A stretch of 16,791 bases of DNA from Bacteroidales bacterium UBA3684 (GCA_002372855.1 DFIZ01000060.1:24653-41443); one strand, 5' to 3'. Shown: positions 6,229 to 13,377, counted from the stretch's first letter. Notes: generated from the letters alone by a model not told the origin. Translations and numbers: made by a program.

Positions 6229-8454
6229 TCACTGGCCTGCAGCGCCGCCGTGGGCCTGCCATTCGAGGTCGAGCTTGCCGAAACGCCAGGAGAGGCCGAA
6301 GGTGAGGTAGCGGGAGGAGTAGTGGCGCGTGGTGTAGGCGGCGTAGGTGGGAGCGGAGTCCCAGCTCTGGTAGCGGTTGGCGTCGAAGAGGTCGCTGACG
6401 CTGAGGCGTACGCCCAGACGGCCGTCGAAGAAGGTGGCCGAGGCGCCGAGGTCGACAGTGAGGGCGTACTGCTGTTCGTAGTAGAGGCCGAGGGTGGGAG
6501 TGCCGTAGTTGGCGCTGACTTCGAGGTTGACCAGCTTGGCCACTTTGGTCCACAGGCGAGCGTAGAGCGTCCACGAAAAACGTTCCTGCCAGGGTTCGCC
6601 CTCGACGCGATAGCCTTGCCGGAAGAGGCTGGCGTTGAGGCTCAGGCTGGCCCAGGCGGCGGGGCGGTAGGTGAGGTTGGCGTCGGCGCCCGTCTTGTAG
6701 GAGGAGGCGATGTTGAAGGGCATGGAGTAGGTGATGACGCGTCCCAGGAAGGGGTCGGCCGCGGGTGTCGAGGCGGTGATGCTCTCGATACCGCCCGAGG
6801 TGCTATTGGCGTAGGCTTCGATGCTGACGTTGCCGATTTTCTCGAAATAGCGGTTCCAGGAGAGCGAGGCCTTGTGGGTGGCGGCGTTGCCGAGATGGCG
6901 GTTGCCGACGGAGTAGGAGTCGTCACCATAAATGCGGCTGCGCGTGAGGTCGGCGCCCGAGGGGGTGGAGACGGAGTAGGAGTAGTTGAAGCGGAAGTAG
7001 TGCATGGAGGGGGTGCGATGGGTGAGCGAGAAGGAGGGTTCGAGGGCGACGAAGCGGAAGAGGGTGTCGTCGGGGAAGAGACCGCGGCCCACGATGCGGA
7101 GCCAGTCGTGCGAGGCATGGAGGTCGGCGCCCAGGGTGGTGCGTTCCCACTCGTGGCGCAACGAGAGGCTGGCATAGAGGCTTCGGGTGTGGTAGTCGCT
7201 CACGTAGTTGCGCAACGTGTCGGGCTGCGTCCCCGCACCGGGGGTTGCGAGGCGAATGTTGCGGTCGCGGTGGCTGTTTCCGTAGGGGCGACCGCCGAGG
7301 CGGATGGAGAGCTCGTCGTGGGGACCGAGGGGTCGGTTGTAACGCAGCGAGAGGTCGACTGTGTTGCGGTTGTAGTGGTTGTCGTTGGTGCGGTCGTAGG
7401 GCTCGAGGAGGAGGGCTGCGGGGTTGCCTTCGGCCAGGGAGATGAGGCGTTGGCTCTCGTTGTGATGGGCGCTGAACAGATAGTTCCACGTGCCGCCGAA
7501 AGTGATGTTGTGCCCCTTGCGGCCGGGCAGGCGACGCTTGATGTCGAAATTGGTGAAGCCGTTGACGCTGTAGTATCGGCTGTCGGAGGTGTCGAGGTAG
7601 CGGTAGTGGGCGGTGTCGGGCAGGTAGTCCCACTGATCGTAGCGGTAGCCGAGGTGGTCGTTGTAGCGGCCCTGCAGCATGTTCCACGACATGAGGCTGA
7701 AGTCGGTGAGGGAGTCGATCTTGTAGTCAATGTGGATGTTGTTATTCCCGAAATAGCTCGACCCGTCGGAGTGGCTGCGGTAGGTGCGTTGGCTGGTGGT
7801 GTCGTCGCCGGAGGTGAGGGTGTAGCCTCCTTGGCCGTCGTTGATGAAATGGCTGCGGCTGCCGGCCATGTGGAAGGAGAACTTCAGGCGGTCGGTGTTG
7901 CGCACATAGCTGAACCAGGGCGAGTAGTAGGGGCGCGTGTTGCCGCTGAGGCCCAGGATGAGAAGCTGCGAGGTGCGCAGGCGGGCCGAGGTGACGATGT
8001 TAAGTATGTGGTGTCCTTCGGCCACCATGTATTTGGCCGAGGGGTTCTTGATGACCTCCACCCGGGTCAGCGCCTCGGCGGGCATGCTCTCGAAAAAGGC
8101 TTTCAGCGTGGGGCCGTTCATGCCGGTGGGGCGGCCGTTGAGCCACACGTCGACATGGTCGGAGCCGCGCATGGAGAGGTTCCCCTCCAGGTCGATCTGC
8201 ACGGAGGGTGCGTTGCGGATAGCATCCCAGGCGGTGAGGCCAGCCACCGTCTCGTCGTTCTCCACGTTGTAGTTCACCACCTCGCCGGTCATGCTGTAGA
8301 CAGGCTTGGGGGCGGAAATGCTGATTTCCTTCAGCTTCATGAGCTTCATCTTGGCGTCGATGCTGTCCAGGGTGGCCTGGCTGACGCTATCGGTGCTTTG
8401 GGCCCAGGCCAGTGCGGGGAGCAGTGCCAGGGCGAGTAGCAGGGTCTTCTTCAT
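6229..8454 (-). CDS. TonB-dependent receptor-type outer-membrane beta-barrel protein
   Basis: A 741-residue outer-membrane protein, probably importing an unknown ligand. Signal peptide 1-18 (MKKTLLLALALLPALAWA). A plug domain covers roughly residues 43-155, with ISAPKPVYSMTGEVVNYNV, IRNAPSVQIDLEGNLSMRG, VDVWLNGRPTG and RVEVIKNPSAKY. The rest is aromatic-rich alternating barrel sequence (WNYLF, SLRYNRPLG, LSWNRYFEK), with a late LTFGLSWRFGK strand. It lacks the N-terminal carboxypeptidase-regulatory-like domain and any sigma-signalling domain, as in the OMP_b-brl_3 group of Bacteroidota barrel proteins. The final residues (LDLEWQAHGGAAGQ) run past the usual barrel end. It is the last gene of the ECF sigma cassette, starting 2 bases after the preceding stop. 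No SusD-like partner is present, so a starch-utilisation-type system is unlikely. Substrate unknown. Confidence 0.9.
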   Translation of the reverse strand: MKKTLLLALALLPALAWAQSTDSVSQATLDSIDAKMKLMKLKEISISAPKPVYSMTGEVVNYNVENDETVAGLTAWDAIRNAPSVQIDLEGNLSMRGSDHVDVWLNGRPTGMNGPTLKAFFESMPAEALTRVEVIKNPSAKYMVAEGHHILNIVTSARLRTSQLLILGLSGNTRPYYSPWFSYVRNTDRLKFSFHMAGSRSHFINDGQGGYTLTSGDDTTSQRTYRSHSDGSSYFGNNNIHIDYKIDSLTDFSLMSWNMLQGRYNDHLGYRYDQWDYLPDTAHYRYLDTSDSRYYSVNGFTNFDIKRRLPGRKGHNITFGGTWNYLFSAHHNESQRLISLAEGNPAALLLEPYDRTNDNHYNRNTVDLSLRYNRPLGPHDELSIRLGGRPYGNSHRDRNIRLATPGAGTQPDTLRNYVSDYHTRSLYASLSLRHEWERTTLGADLHASHDWLRIVGRGLFPDDTLFRFVALEPSFSLTHRTPSMHYFRFNYSYSVSTPSGADLTRSRIYGDDSYSVGNRHLGNAATHKASLSWNRYFEKIGNVSIEAYANSTSGGIESITASTPAADPFLGRVITYSMPFNIASSYKTGADANLTYRPAAWASLSLNASLFRQGYRVEGEPWQERFSWTLYARLWTKVAKLVNLEVSANYGTPTLGLYYEQQYALTVDLGASATFFDGRLGVRLSVSDLFDANRYQSWDSAPTYAAYTTRHYSSRYLTFGLSWRFGKLDLEWQAHGGAAGQ

Positions 8455-8456
8455 GG

Positions 8457-9005
8457 CTATTTCTCTTTTTCGTTCTTAAACTCGGTCGACAGCATGTGGC
8501 CTGCCACCTTGAGGCTCTCGGCGTCGCTGCCGACGAGGAAGGCCAGGACGACCATGCGGTCGGAGGGGCAGTAGATGGTGTAGTGGCCGCGGTCGCCCGG
8601 CAGGCCGTCGGCGTTGAAGACCACCAGGTGCTTGTGTTCGCGCCAGTACCGCTGCAGCGAGTCGGCCTTCTGCTTCATCTGTTGCATCGTCCCGTCGGGT
8701 ATCTTGGGGTGCGAGTCGAGGTCGTCCGACTCGATGCTTATCGAGCCGTCGATATGTGGGCGCGTGGTGGTGTAGGGCAGCTCGTGCAGCTCGCGGCAGA
8801 GGGTGCGGTAGACGGCGGAGTCGTCGGTCTGCAGCAGGGTGACGCAGGCGCTGTCGCCACCGCTCAGGGGGTAGCGCTCGACGCAGTAGGCCTGCACGCC
8901 TGGGCGCGAGGCGTAGCGCTTGTAGAGGCCCGTCTGGGCTTGCAGAGCGGAAAACGGAAAGAGGAAAGAGGAAAACAATGCAAGAAAGAGGGCTGTGCGT
9001 TTCAT
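8457..9005 (-). CDS. Secreted protein of unknown function in the ECF sigma cassette
   Basis: 182 residues. I start at ATG 9003-9005, which gives a clear signal peptide (MKRTALFLALFSSFLFPFSALQA, then QTGLYKRYASRPGV). An upstream in-frame start at 9074 would put 23 charged residues before the signal peptide, so I reject it. The ATG overlaps the TGA of the preceding gene (ATGA), typical of translational coupling. The mature protein has two early cysteines, is rich in charged residues, and contains DGLPGDRGHYTIYCPSDRM near the C-terminus. I do not recognise the family. The early FxxY/GV-like layout recalls DUF4252-type proteins encoded next to ECF sigma factors, but this is a weak resemblance. 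The signal-peptide codons include a GGAAAACGGAAAG-type repeat on the opposite strand (8949-8961). Confidence 0.8.
   Translation of the reverse strand: MKRTALFLALFSSFLFPFSALQAQTGLYKRYASRPGVQAYCVERYPLSGGDSACVTLLQTDDSAVYRTLCRELHELPYTTTRPHIDGSISIESDDLDSHPKIPDGTMQQMKQKADSLQRYWREHKHLVVFNADGLPGDRGHYTIYCPSDRMVVLAFLVGSDAESLKVAGHMLSTEFKNEKEK
8949..8976 (+). repeat. GGAAAACGGAAAG-type purine repeat, copy 1
   Basis: GGAAAACGGAAAG (8949-8961) followed by AGGAAAGAGGAAAAC. The 13-bp core recurs on the minus strand at 11313-11325. Here the complementary strand encodes the FSSFLFPFSAL part of the signal peptide, so the repeat has been taken into a coding sequence. Confidence 0.5.
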
Positions 9006-9331
9006 GACTGTTGTATTTGTTTGATATGGTTGATATTGTTCCCGATGAGGGCCATCACGTCGTCGGGGTTGCACTGGCTGTTGCAGTAGATGCCCGGAGC
9101 GGGGGTGGAGGCCTGGGCTTCGTTGCTGCGGGGCAGGAACACTATGAGCAGCACGGCGGCCACTGCTGCGGCGGGCAGGGCAAAGCGGCCCACTTTTCGC
9201 AGGCTGGTGGCCCCAGCTGCTCCCCTTTCCAAGGGGAGCTGTCCGAAGGACTGAGGGGTTTCCCCACTCTCCGCTCTCCGACGGAGGGCGTTGTCATCGT
9301 GTATGGATTCTATCAGATGGTCTATATTCAT
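9002..9331 (-). CDS. Small single-TM protein, putative anti-sigma factor
   Basis: 109 residues: a short cytoplasmic N-terminus (1-48), one membrane segment (about 49-67, GRFALPAAAVAAVLLIVFL) and an external C-terminal part with CNSQCNPDDV (83-92). It overlaps both the sigma factor stop (ATGA, 9328-9331) and the start of the next gene (ATGA at 9002-9005). Position and topology match the membrane-bound anti-sigma proteins encoded after ECF sigma genes. The N-terminus is short and has no recognisable zinc-binding or FecR domain, so the role is inferred from context. Residues about 22-38 (SGETPQSFGQLPLERGA) are encoded by a dispersed repeat inserted in frame, so the ancestral protein was probably shorter. 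Confidence 0.75.
   Translation of the reverse strand: MNIDHLIESIHDDNALRRRAESGETPQSFGQLPLERGAAGATSLRKVGRFALPAAAVAAVLLIVFLPRSNEAQASTPAPGIYCNSQCNPDDVMALIGNNINHIKQIQQS
9219..9265. repeat. Dispersed repeat inserted in the putative anti-sigma gene
   Basis: Begins with an inverted repeat GCTCCCC (9219-9225) / GGGGAGC (9233-9239), followed by TGTCCGAAGGACTGAGGGG, which itself holds a TCC/GGA hairpin. I know very similar sequences as abundant dispersed repeats in gut bacterial genomes. Read on the minus strand it encodes the peptide ETPQSFGQLPLERGA in frame, without stops. Confidence 0.7.
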
Positions 9332-9798
9332 ATTTCGTTCATTTTTTTCAGTTTCTCTTTGGCGCGGCCGATGCGTGTGGTGACGTTGGTTTGGCTGAGG
9401 CCGAGCATCTGTCCTATCTCGGCCGTGGAGAAGCCGTCGAGGTAGAGCCGCAGCAGCCGCTGGTCGGCCACGGGGAGCTGCGCTATCAGCGCCCGTAGGT
9501 GCGTCGCCTGCTCACGAAGGACGGTGTCGTCGGGCAGGTCGAAAGTGTCGAGGGGAAGGGTTTCCTCCCGTCGCACTTTGTGGCGGCGCCAACTGATGGC
9601 AGTGTTGAGGGCCACGCGGTAGAGCCATGTGATGGGCCTGTGGTCGGGCCGGTAGCTCTTCCACCCCTGCCAGAGGTGCAGTAGGATGTCCTGCCGCAGG
9701 TCCTCGCGGTCCTCCTTGACGGAACAGAACGAGCGGCACACGCGCTCGATGGCTGCCGTGTGTCGCTCGATAAGTTCTATGAAGGGGTGTTCGTCCAT
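9328..9798 (-). CDS. ECF-family RNA polymerase sigma factor
   Basis: 156 residues with the two conserved sigma domains and nothing else. Region 2 spans about residues 8-73, with CRSFCSVKEDREDLRQDILLH for core binding and WLYRVALNTAISWRRHK for -10 recognition. Region 4 spans about residues 100-150, with helix-turn-helix STAEIGQMLGLSQTNVTTRI and RAKEKLKKM. It directs RNA polymerase to a dedicated promoter set. It is the first gene of a four-gene cassette with ATGA overlaps to the next gene. An ECF-like promoter lies directly upstream, so I infer autoregulation and control by the adjacent membrane protein. The signal and the wider regulon are unknown. Confidence 0.94.
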   Translation of the reverse strand: MDEHPFIELIERHTAAIERVCRSFCSVKEDREDLRQDILLHLWQGWKSYRPDHRPITWLYRVALNTAISWRRHKVRREETLPLDTFDLPDDTVLREQATHLRALIAQLPVADQRLLRLYLDGFSTAEIGQMLGLSQTNVTTRIGRAKEKLKKMNEI

Positions 9799-9821
9799 TG
9801 CCGTTGTTGTTTCTACACCCT

Positions 9822-9851
9822 TATTAAACGTCCGAAAGTGTGTTTTGTCAC
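9822..9851 (-). promoter_or_regulatory. Putative ECF-type promoter of the sigma cassette
   Basis: The minus strand reads GTGAC (9847-9851), then 16 bases, then CGTTTAATA (9822-9830). This is the -35 AAC-like / -10 CGT-like layout and 16-base spacing expected of ECF promoters. No TAnnTTTG promoter is seen in this 92-base gap. The ATG at 9798 follows about 24 bases downstream. Inferred autoregulation. Confidence 0.5.
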
Positions 9852-9871
9852 AATCAACGTTTTATTTTTTT

Positions 9872-9884
9872 CCGCCGGAGGCGG
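9872..9884. repeat. Short hairpin after the PNGase F-like gene
   Basis: CCGCC-GGA-GGCGG lies just past the stop codon at 9891. On the minus strand it is followed by A-rich rather than T-rich DNA, so it is not a standard terminator. It may still protect the mRNA 3' end, or be a short REP fragment. Confidence 0.4.
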
Positions 9885-9890
9885 GGAGCG

Positions 9891-11654
9891 TCAGTATTCC
9901 ACGATGAGCACGCCGCTGACGGCCCAGTGGCTGAACATGCCCTCGACGGGCTTGCCCTGGGGGATGGCGACGGTGAGGGTGTGCTCGCGGCCGTCGGCCC
10001 AAGGCGTGAGGTCGAAGTAGACGGGCTGCGTGGCCGTGCCGGGGCACCAGCCACTGCGCGAGAAGTCGGAACTGCTGAGGCCGTTCCAGAAGTTGCCGCT
10101 GACGGGGTTGAGGTCGCGGTAGCAGCCGCAGTCCTGCCGCCAGGGGGTGTGGGTGAAGGCGGGCTTGCCGTCGATGAGGATGGTGTTCTGCTTGGGCACA
10201 AACTCGTCGCCCTCGCCCCAGCCGCCGTGGCCGGTGGAGATATAACGCAGTAGCACACGCTTGGCATTTTTGGGAATCCACACGCCGCCCCACGTGCTGA
10301 GTGAATCAGTAGCAAAAAGTTTGCCGTAGTTCTGCCCAGCCATCTCCAGCACGTTGCAGGTGTTGAAGAGCGCGCGAATGTAATGTTTCTCGCCACAACT
10401 GTCGGGGACCGTATAGTCGTTGGGGTAGGACTTGAGGTCGAGGCTGACAATATGACCGCCTGCGTCATAGTTGCCTATCCACACACCGATAAGCACGTCG
10501 CCCTGCAGCAGCGGGGCCAAATCGCTGACTTCCTGCCGGTAATAGGTCTCGTCGGCCCAGTCAATGCCATAGCCCGCCATGCGCTCGTTGAAGTGACCCA
10601 CGCCGAAGGGGGTGAAGAAGCGCATCAATTCGACTGGCGGGTCGTAGACAAATGACGAATAGCTGTATTTTTTTAGATGGCTGATACCAGAACGTACGCC
10701 TTGGTATTTTTCACCGTTGCGGTCAATAAAGAAAGGCAGGGAGTCGGGAGTGCCGTCTATGCCATCGAAGAAGGTTGGCATGAGGCTATTGGAGAACCCC
10801 GGAATGACAAATACGGAACCCGTGCGATCATAGGCGTCGCCGTTGCTGCGTTGGTGTAATTCGAGGAAATGCTGGTAGTGTTCTGGCAGTACAGGAAGGT
10901 GAAGCCTCTTGAGGGCCAGGGTGCCTCCGGCATAGTGAAGCACCGTGTCGAAGGGGATGCTGTCACTCACATGTGCATTCTGGACACCCCAATGCAGCTG
11001 TACGTTGTCGAAGATGCGGGTGGTGACCACGAGGCGCTCTTTCATGATGCGGTCCAGCTGTCGCGGGGAGACCCTTTGGAGCGCCGGCATCTTGCCGGCA
11101 TTGGACTTTCTGGCAGACGCTGATGCCGGCGGGACGCCGGCGCTCCATTTCACCTTCTCGGCCTTCGCCAGCACCAGACGTTTCTGCCCGTTGCGGGTGA
11201 ACGAGCGCAGCACGCCCTTGTTCAGGCCATAGTAGGGCAGCGGGTTAACGTCGACCAGAGCCTTCTCGTCCATCTCGAACTCCAGCGTGTTGCTGTTGAC
11301 GGAGGTTTTCCACTTTCCGTTTTCCACTTTCCACTCCAGGTCGCTGCGCGAGAAGGCGGTGCGGTAGAAGAAGACGGAGTCGTCGTAGTAGGCGCTGACC
11401 GTTATGCTGTCCTGCGCATAGTCCACCTCGGTGACCGTCTGGGCATAGCCGGGAATGAGCTTGCCCTCGGGCTGCGGGGTGACGATGGTGATGACGTCGC
11501 CCTCGCGGTAGACGGTGACGACCGACGTGTCGTTCCGCTCGCCGTACTCAATCTGCCAGTAGGTGAACTCGTTGGCACCCTTCGGAATCTTCACATTCTG
11601 CGCCGTGGCCACCAGCGGCAGCAGCGCCAGCGCAACACATAAGAGTCTTTTCAT
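9891..11654 (-). CDS. PNGase F-like peptide-N-glycosidase, secreted
   Basis: 587 residues, signal peptide 1-18 (MKRLLCVALALLPLVATA). The C-terminal half matches the two beta-sandwich domains of PNGase F, which releases N-glycans from asparagine. Landmarks are YDRTGSVFV (275-283, Asp276 aligning with catalytic Asp60), GHGGWGEGDEF (475-485, Glu484 aligning with Glu206) and SGWCPG (534-539). Aligning by eye, the position of PNGase F Glu118 falls in IGVWIGNYDAGG (389-400), where I see Gly390 rather than Glu. Residues about 20-160 form an N-terminal extension like the bowl-like domain of Bacteroides PNGases. Residues about 168-193 (WSAGVPPAS ... NAGKMPALQ) are encoded by a REP pair inserted in frame in the linker, and WKVENGKWK (108-116) derives from another repeat. 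It starts 34 bases after the C69 gene stop, probably in one operon. Confidence 0.88.
   Translation of the reverse strand: MKRLLCVALALLPLVATAQNVKIPKGANEFTYWQIEYGERNDTSVVTVYREGDVITIVTPQPEGKLIPGYAQTVTEVDYAQDSITVSAYYDDSVFFYRTAFSRSDLEWKVENGKWKTSVNSNTLEFEMDEKALVDVNPLPYYGLNKGVLRSFTRNGQKRLVLAKAEKVKWSAGVPPASASARKSNAGKMPALQRVSPRQLDRIMKERLVVTTRIFDNVQLHWGVQNAHVSDSIPFDTVLHYAGGTLALKRLHLPVLPEHYQHFLELHQRSNGDAYDRTGSVFVIPGFSNSLMPTFFDGIDGTPDSLPFFIDRNGEKYQGVRSGISHLKKYSYSSFVYDPPVELMRFFTPFGVGHFNERMAGYGIDWADETYYRQEVSDLAPLLQGDVLIGVWIGNYDAGGHIVSLDLKSYPNDYTVPDSCGEKHYIRALFNTCNVLEMAGQNYGKLFATDSLSTWGGVWIPKNAKRVLLRYISTGHGGWGEGDEFVPKQNTILIDGKPAFTHTPWRQDCGCYRDLNPVSGNFWNGLSSSDFSRSGWCPGTATQPVYFDLTPWADGREHTLTVAIPQGKPVEGMFSHWAVSGVLIVEY
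11075..11149. repeat. Head-to-head REP-like pair inside the PNGase F-like gene
   Basis: Copy B (11124-11149) is identical over 26 bases to the element at 6118-6143. Copy C (11075-11100) is its near-exact reverse complement. They face each other across 23 bases, as in BIME-type REP doublets. Both contain GCCGGC half-sites. The whole unit is read through in frame as the linker peptide at residues 168-193 of the PNGase F-like protein. Confidence 0.82.
11304..11334 (-). repeat. GGAAAACGGAAAG-type purine repeat, copy 2
   Basis: On the minus strand, GTGGAAAGTGGAAAACGG continues into AAAGTGGAAAACC. It shares the 13-bp core GGAAAACGGAAAG (11313-11325) with 8949-8961. It encodes WKVENGKWK in the N-terminal domain of the PNGase F-like protein. 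Confidence 0.5.
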
Positions 11655-11679
11655 TGTAGCTGTCTTTTTGTAGGAGTGT

Positions 11680-11688
11680 GGGGGGGGG
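11680..11688. repeat. Nine-base G/C homopolymer between the C69 and PNGase genes
   Basis: Nine G on the plus strand (nine C in the transcript), immediately after the TAA of the C69 gene and 25 bases before the PNGase start. Such runs slip during replication. Here it lies outside any coding frame, so length change would alter only the intergenic leader. Confidence 0.7.
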
Positions 11689-13263
11689 TTAGAAGCCCAT
11701 ACCGAAGAGTTGCCAGTACTTCTCTTCGAGTTGGCGCCAGGCGTAGGTGGCGTTGTCGTAGATACGGTAGGTGTAGTCGTTCAGCATGTCGGCGCGACGG
11801 TCGGCCGGGAGGCCCTTGACGGCAGGTTCGAGGGTGTTGAGGCCGTCGATGGCGTCCTTCTCCAGGCGCAACACCTCGTCCATGTGGCCTTTCTTGGTGC
11901 TCTGCCAGGCCACGGTGGCCAGCTTGTTGGCTTTGCGGAACTGCCAGAGGACGGTCTGCTCGTTGTATTTCTTCTGTCCGCAGAGGCTGAAGGCTTTGGG
12001 CAGACGCGTGGTGCCGCAGAAGATGGGGATGCGGGGCGACTGGCCGGGATTGTCGACCGACACCCAGCAGACACCGCCCACCTCGTCGGGCAGCCAGTCG
12101 CGCAGCTGGGCCACAAAGGAGTAGGAGCACCACGCCACGCTGACCGTGCGCTTGAAGTCGACGGTGCCGGGGGCAACGAAGTTGAGCATGCGCTGCATGT
12201 TGCCGCTAAGCCAGGGGTTGGCCACGGGGCTGAGGATGGTGTCCTTGTACTTGCTGCCGTCCTTGCGCTTGCGTTCCACCACCTGCTTGAGATTCTTTGT
12301 CATGTCCATGTCGGTGCCCTCATAGGTGGAGCGGAGCAGGGCCATGACGTCGGTGACATTGACGTTTTGGTCAGGCTTGACGCTGAAGGGCAGTTCGGCC
12401 ATGTCCATGGTGAAGTGCTGCGAGGGGGCGAGGGCGTTGAAGATGAACCACTCGCGCTCGCGGAAGTTCTTGCCCTGGGCGTAGTCGTCGTTGAAGGCAC
12501 GCCAGAAGAGGAACTCGCCCTTGCCGTCCCAGAGTTTGTATTTCTTGGCCACAGCCTCGACGTTGTCGGAGCACATGAAATAGTCGGGGTTGTTGCGCTG
12601 CAGGCGGCCGATGCGGGCGATGTTGCAGCTGACGGCCACGTGGTCGTCCGGCACACGCTGTGCCACCCAGATGCCGCCGTTTTTCTTCGGGCCCTCGCCG
12701 AGGATTTCCATCTGCCACACCTCGTGGCGGTCGGCGATGGTGATGCACTCGCCGCCGTCGCCGTAGCCGTACTGGCGGATGAGGTCGGCGATGAGGCGTA
12801 TGGCCTCGCGGGCCGTGGTGCAGCGCTGGAGGGCTATGCGTTCAAGTTCCTCGATGAGGAACATGCCGTTCTTGTTGCGCAGCGTGTCGGGACCGCCGAA
12901 GGTGCTCTCGCCGATGGCCAGCTGGCGCTCGTTGAGGCAGGGGTAGGCGGTGTTGAGGTAGGCGTAGGTGGCGGCGGCCTGGGGAATGGAGCCGGCCTGG
13001 CTGACGCCGGTGGTGTCGGTGGGATAGGAGGTGTGCAGAGTGCCCTTGCGGATGGGGGTGGTGGCACCGGCGGCATACTTGGCGGCGGGCTCGATGGTCA
13101 TCCAGGTGCGGTAGCGGCCGTCGCAGGTGTGCGAGGTGATGACGCTGCCGTCGGTCGAGGCTCGTTTGCCCACCATGATGGAAGTGCAGGATTCGCGTTG
13201 GGACATTTGCGCCTGCAGGACCATGGGCACCAGCAGGGCCAGAATCAATAATGCTTTCTTCAT
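11689..13263 (-). CDS. C69 family dipeptidase (PepD-like), secreted
   Basis: 524 residues. Signal peptide 1-19 (MKKALLILALLVPMVLQAQ) followed closely by the N-terminal-nucleophile motif ESCTSIMVGKRASTDGS, making Cys26 the catalytic nucleophile. Family landmarks continue with GYGDGGECITIADRHEVWQME (about 165-185), GGIWVAQRVPDDHVAVSCNIARIG, and PW/RDWLP/GVCWVSVDNPG in the C-terminal half. Length fits full-size Bacteroides homologues. It should hydrolyse dipeptides in the periplasm or outside the cell. It has a strong own promoter and is followed after 34 bases by the PNGase F-like gene. Together they suggest breakdown of peptides and glycopeptides, though a shared substrate is not shown. Divergent to the DUF1846 gene. 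Confidence 0.94.
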   Translation of the reverse strand: MKKALLILALLVPMVLQAQMSQRESCTSIMVGKRASTDGSVITSHTCDGRYRTWMTIEPAAKYAAGATTPIRKGTLHTSYPTDTTGVSQAGSIPQAAATYAYLNTAYPCLNERQLAIGESTFGGPDTLRNKNGMFLIEELERIALQRCTTAREAIRLIADLIRQYGYGDGGECITIADRHEVWQMEILGEGPKKNGGIWVAQRVPDDHVAVSCNIARIGRLQRNNPDYFMCSDNVEAVAKKYKLWDGKGEFLFWRAFNDDYAQGKNFREREWFIFNALAPSQHFTMDMAELPFSVKPDQNVNVTDVMALLRSTYEGTDMDMTKNLKQVVERKRKDGSKYKDTILSPVANPWLSGNMQRMLNFVAPGTVDFKRTVSVAWCSYSFVAQLRDWLPDEVGGVCWVSVDNPGQSPRIPIFCGTTRLPKAFSLCGQKKYNEQTVLWQFRKANKLATVAWQSTKKGHMDEVLRLEKDAIDGLNTLEPAVKGLPADRRADMLNDYTYRIYDNATYAWRQLEEKYWQLFGMGF

Positions 13264-13297
13264 ATATATTTCATTTTTATTTTAAAATAACAGGTTG

Positions 13298-13328
13298 CAA
13301 AAATACACAAATTGGACGACATGGCAAA
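13298..13328 (-). promoter_or_regulatory. Bacteroidota-type promoter of the C69 dipeptidase gene
   Basis: -33 TTTG (13325-13328), 19-base spacer, -7 TATTTTTG (13298-13305), about 35 bases before the start codon. The block TTTTTTGCCATGTCGT (complement of 13316-13331) is identical to that of the vanX-like promoter (complement of 585-600). Confidence 0.77.
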
Positions 13329-13365
13329 AAAAATGTTTCCAAAAGCATTTTTTTTCTTCCATGTC
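13318..13365. promoter_or_regulatory. Inverted repeat in the divergent C69/DUF1846 promoter region
   Basis: GACATGGCAAAAAAAATG (13318-13335) and CATTTTTTTTCTTCCATGTC (13346-13365) are reverse complements apart from the CTT/G difference. They are separated by ten bases. Each arm begins next to the -33 region of one of the two divergent genes, so a dimeric regulator bound here could control both. Confidence 0.62.
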
Positions 13366-13377
13366 AAAAAATATTCG

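Noticed and set aside
6058..8439. 793-codon plus-strand frame opposite the outer-membrane receptor
   Set aside because: Repetitive V/G/A/E composition and no recognisable fold. The opposite strand has a signal peptide, plug and barrel.
11710..13251. Plus-strand frame opposite the C69 dipeptidase
   Set aside because: Biased composition and no motif. The dipeptidase has its nucleophile cysteine and family signatures.
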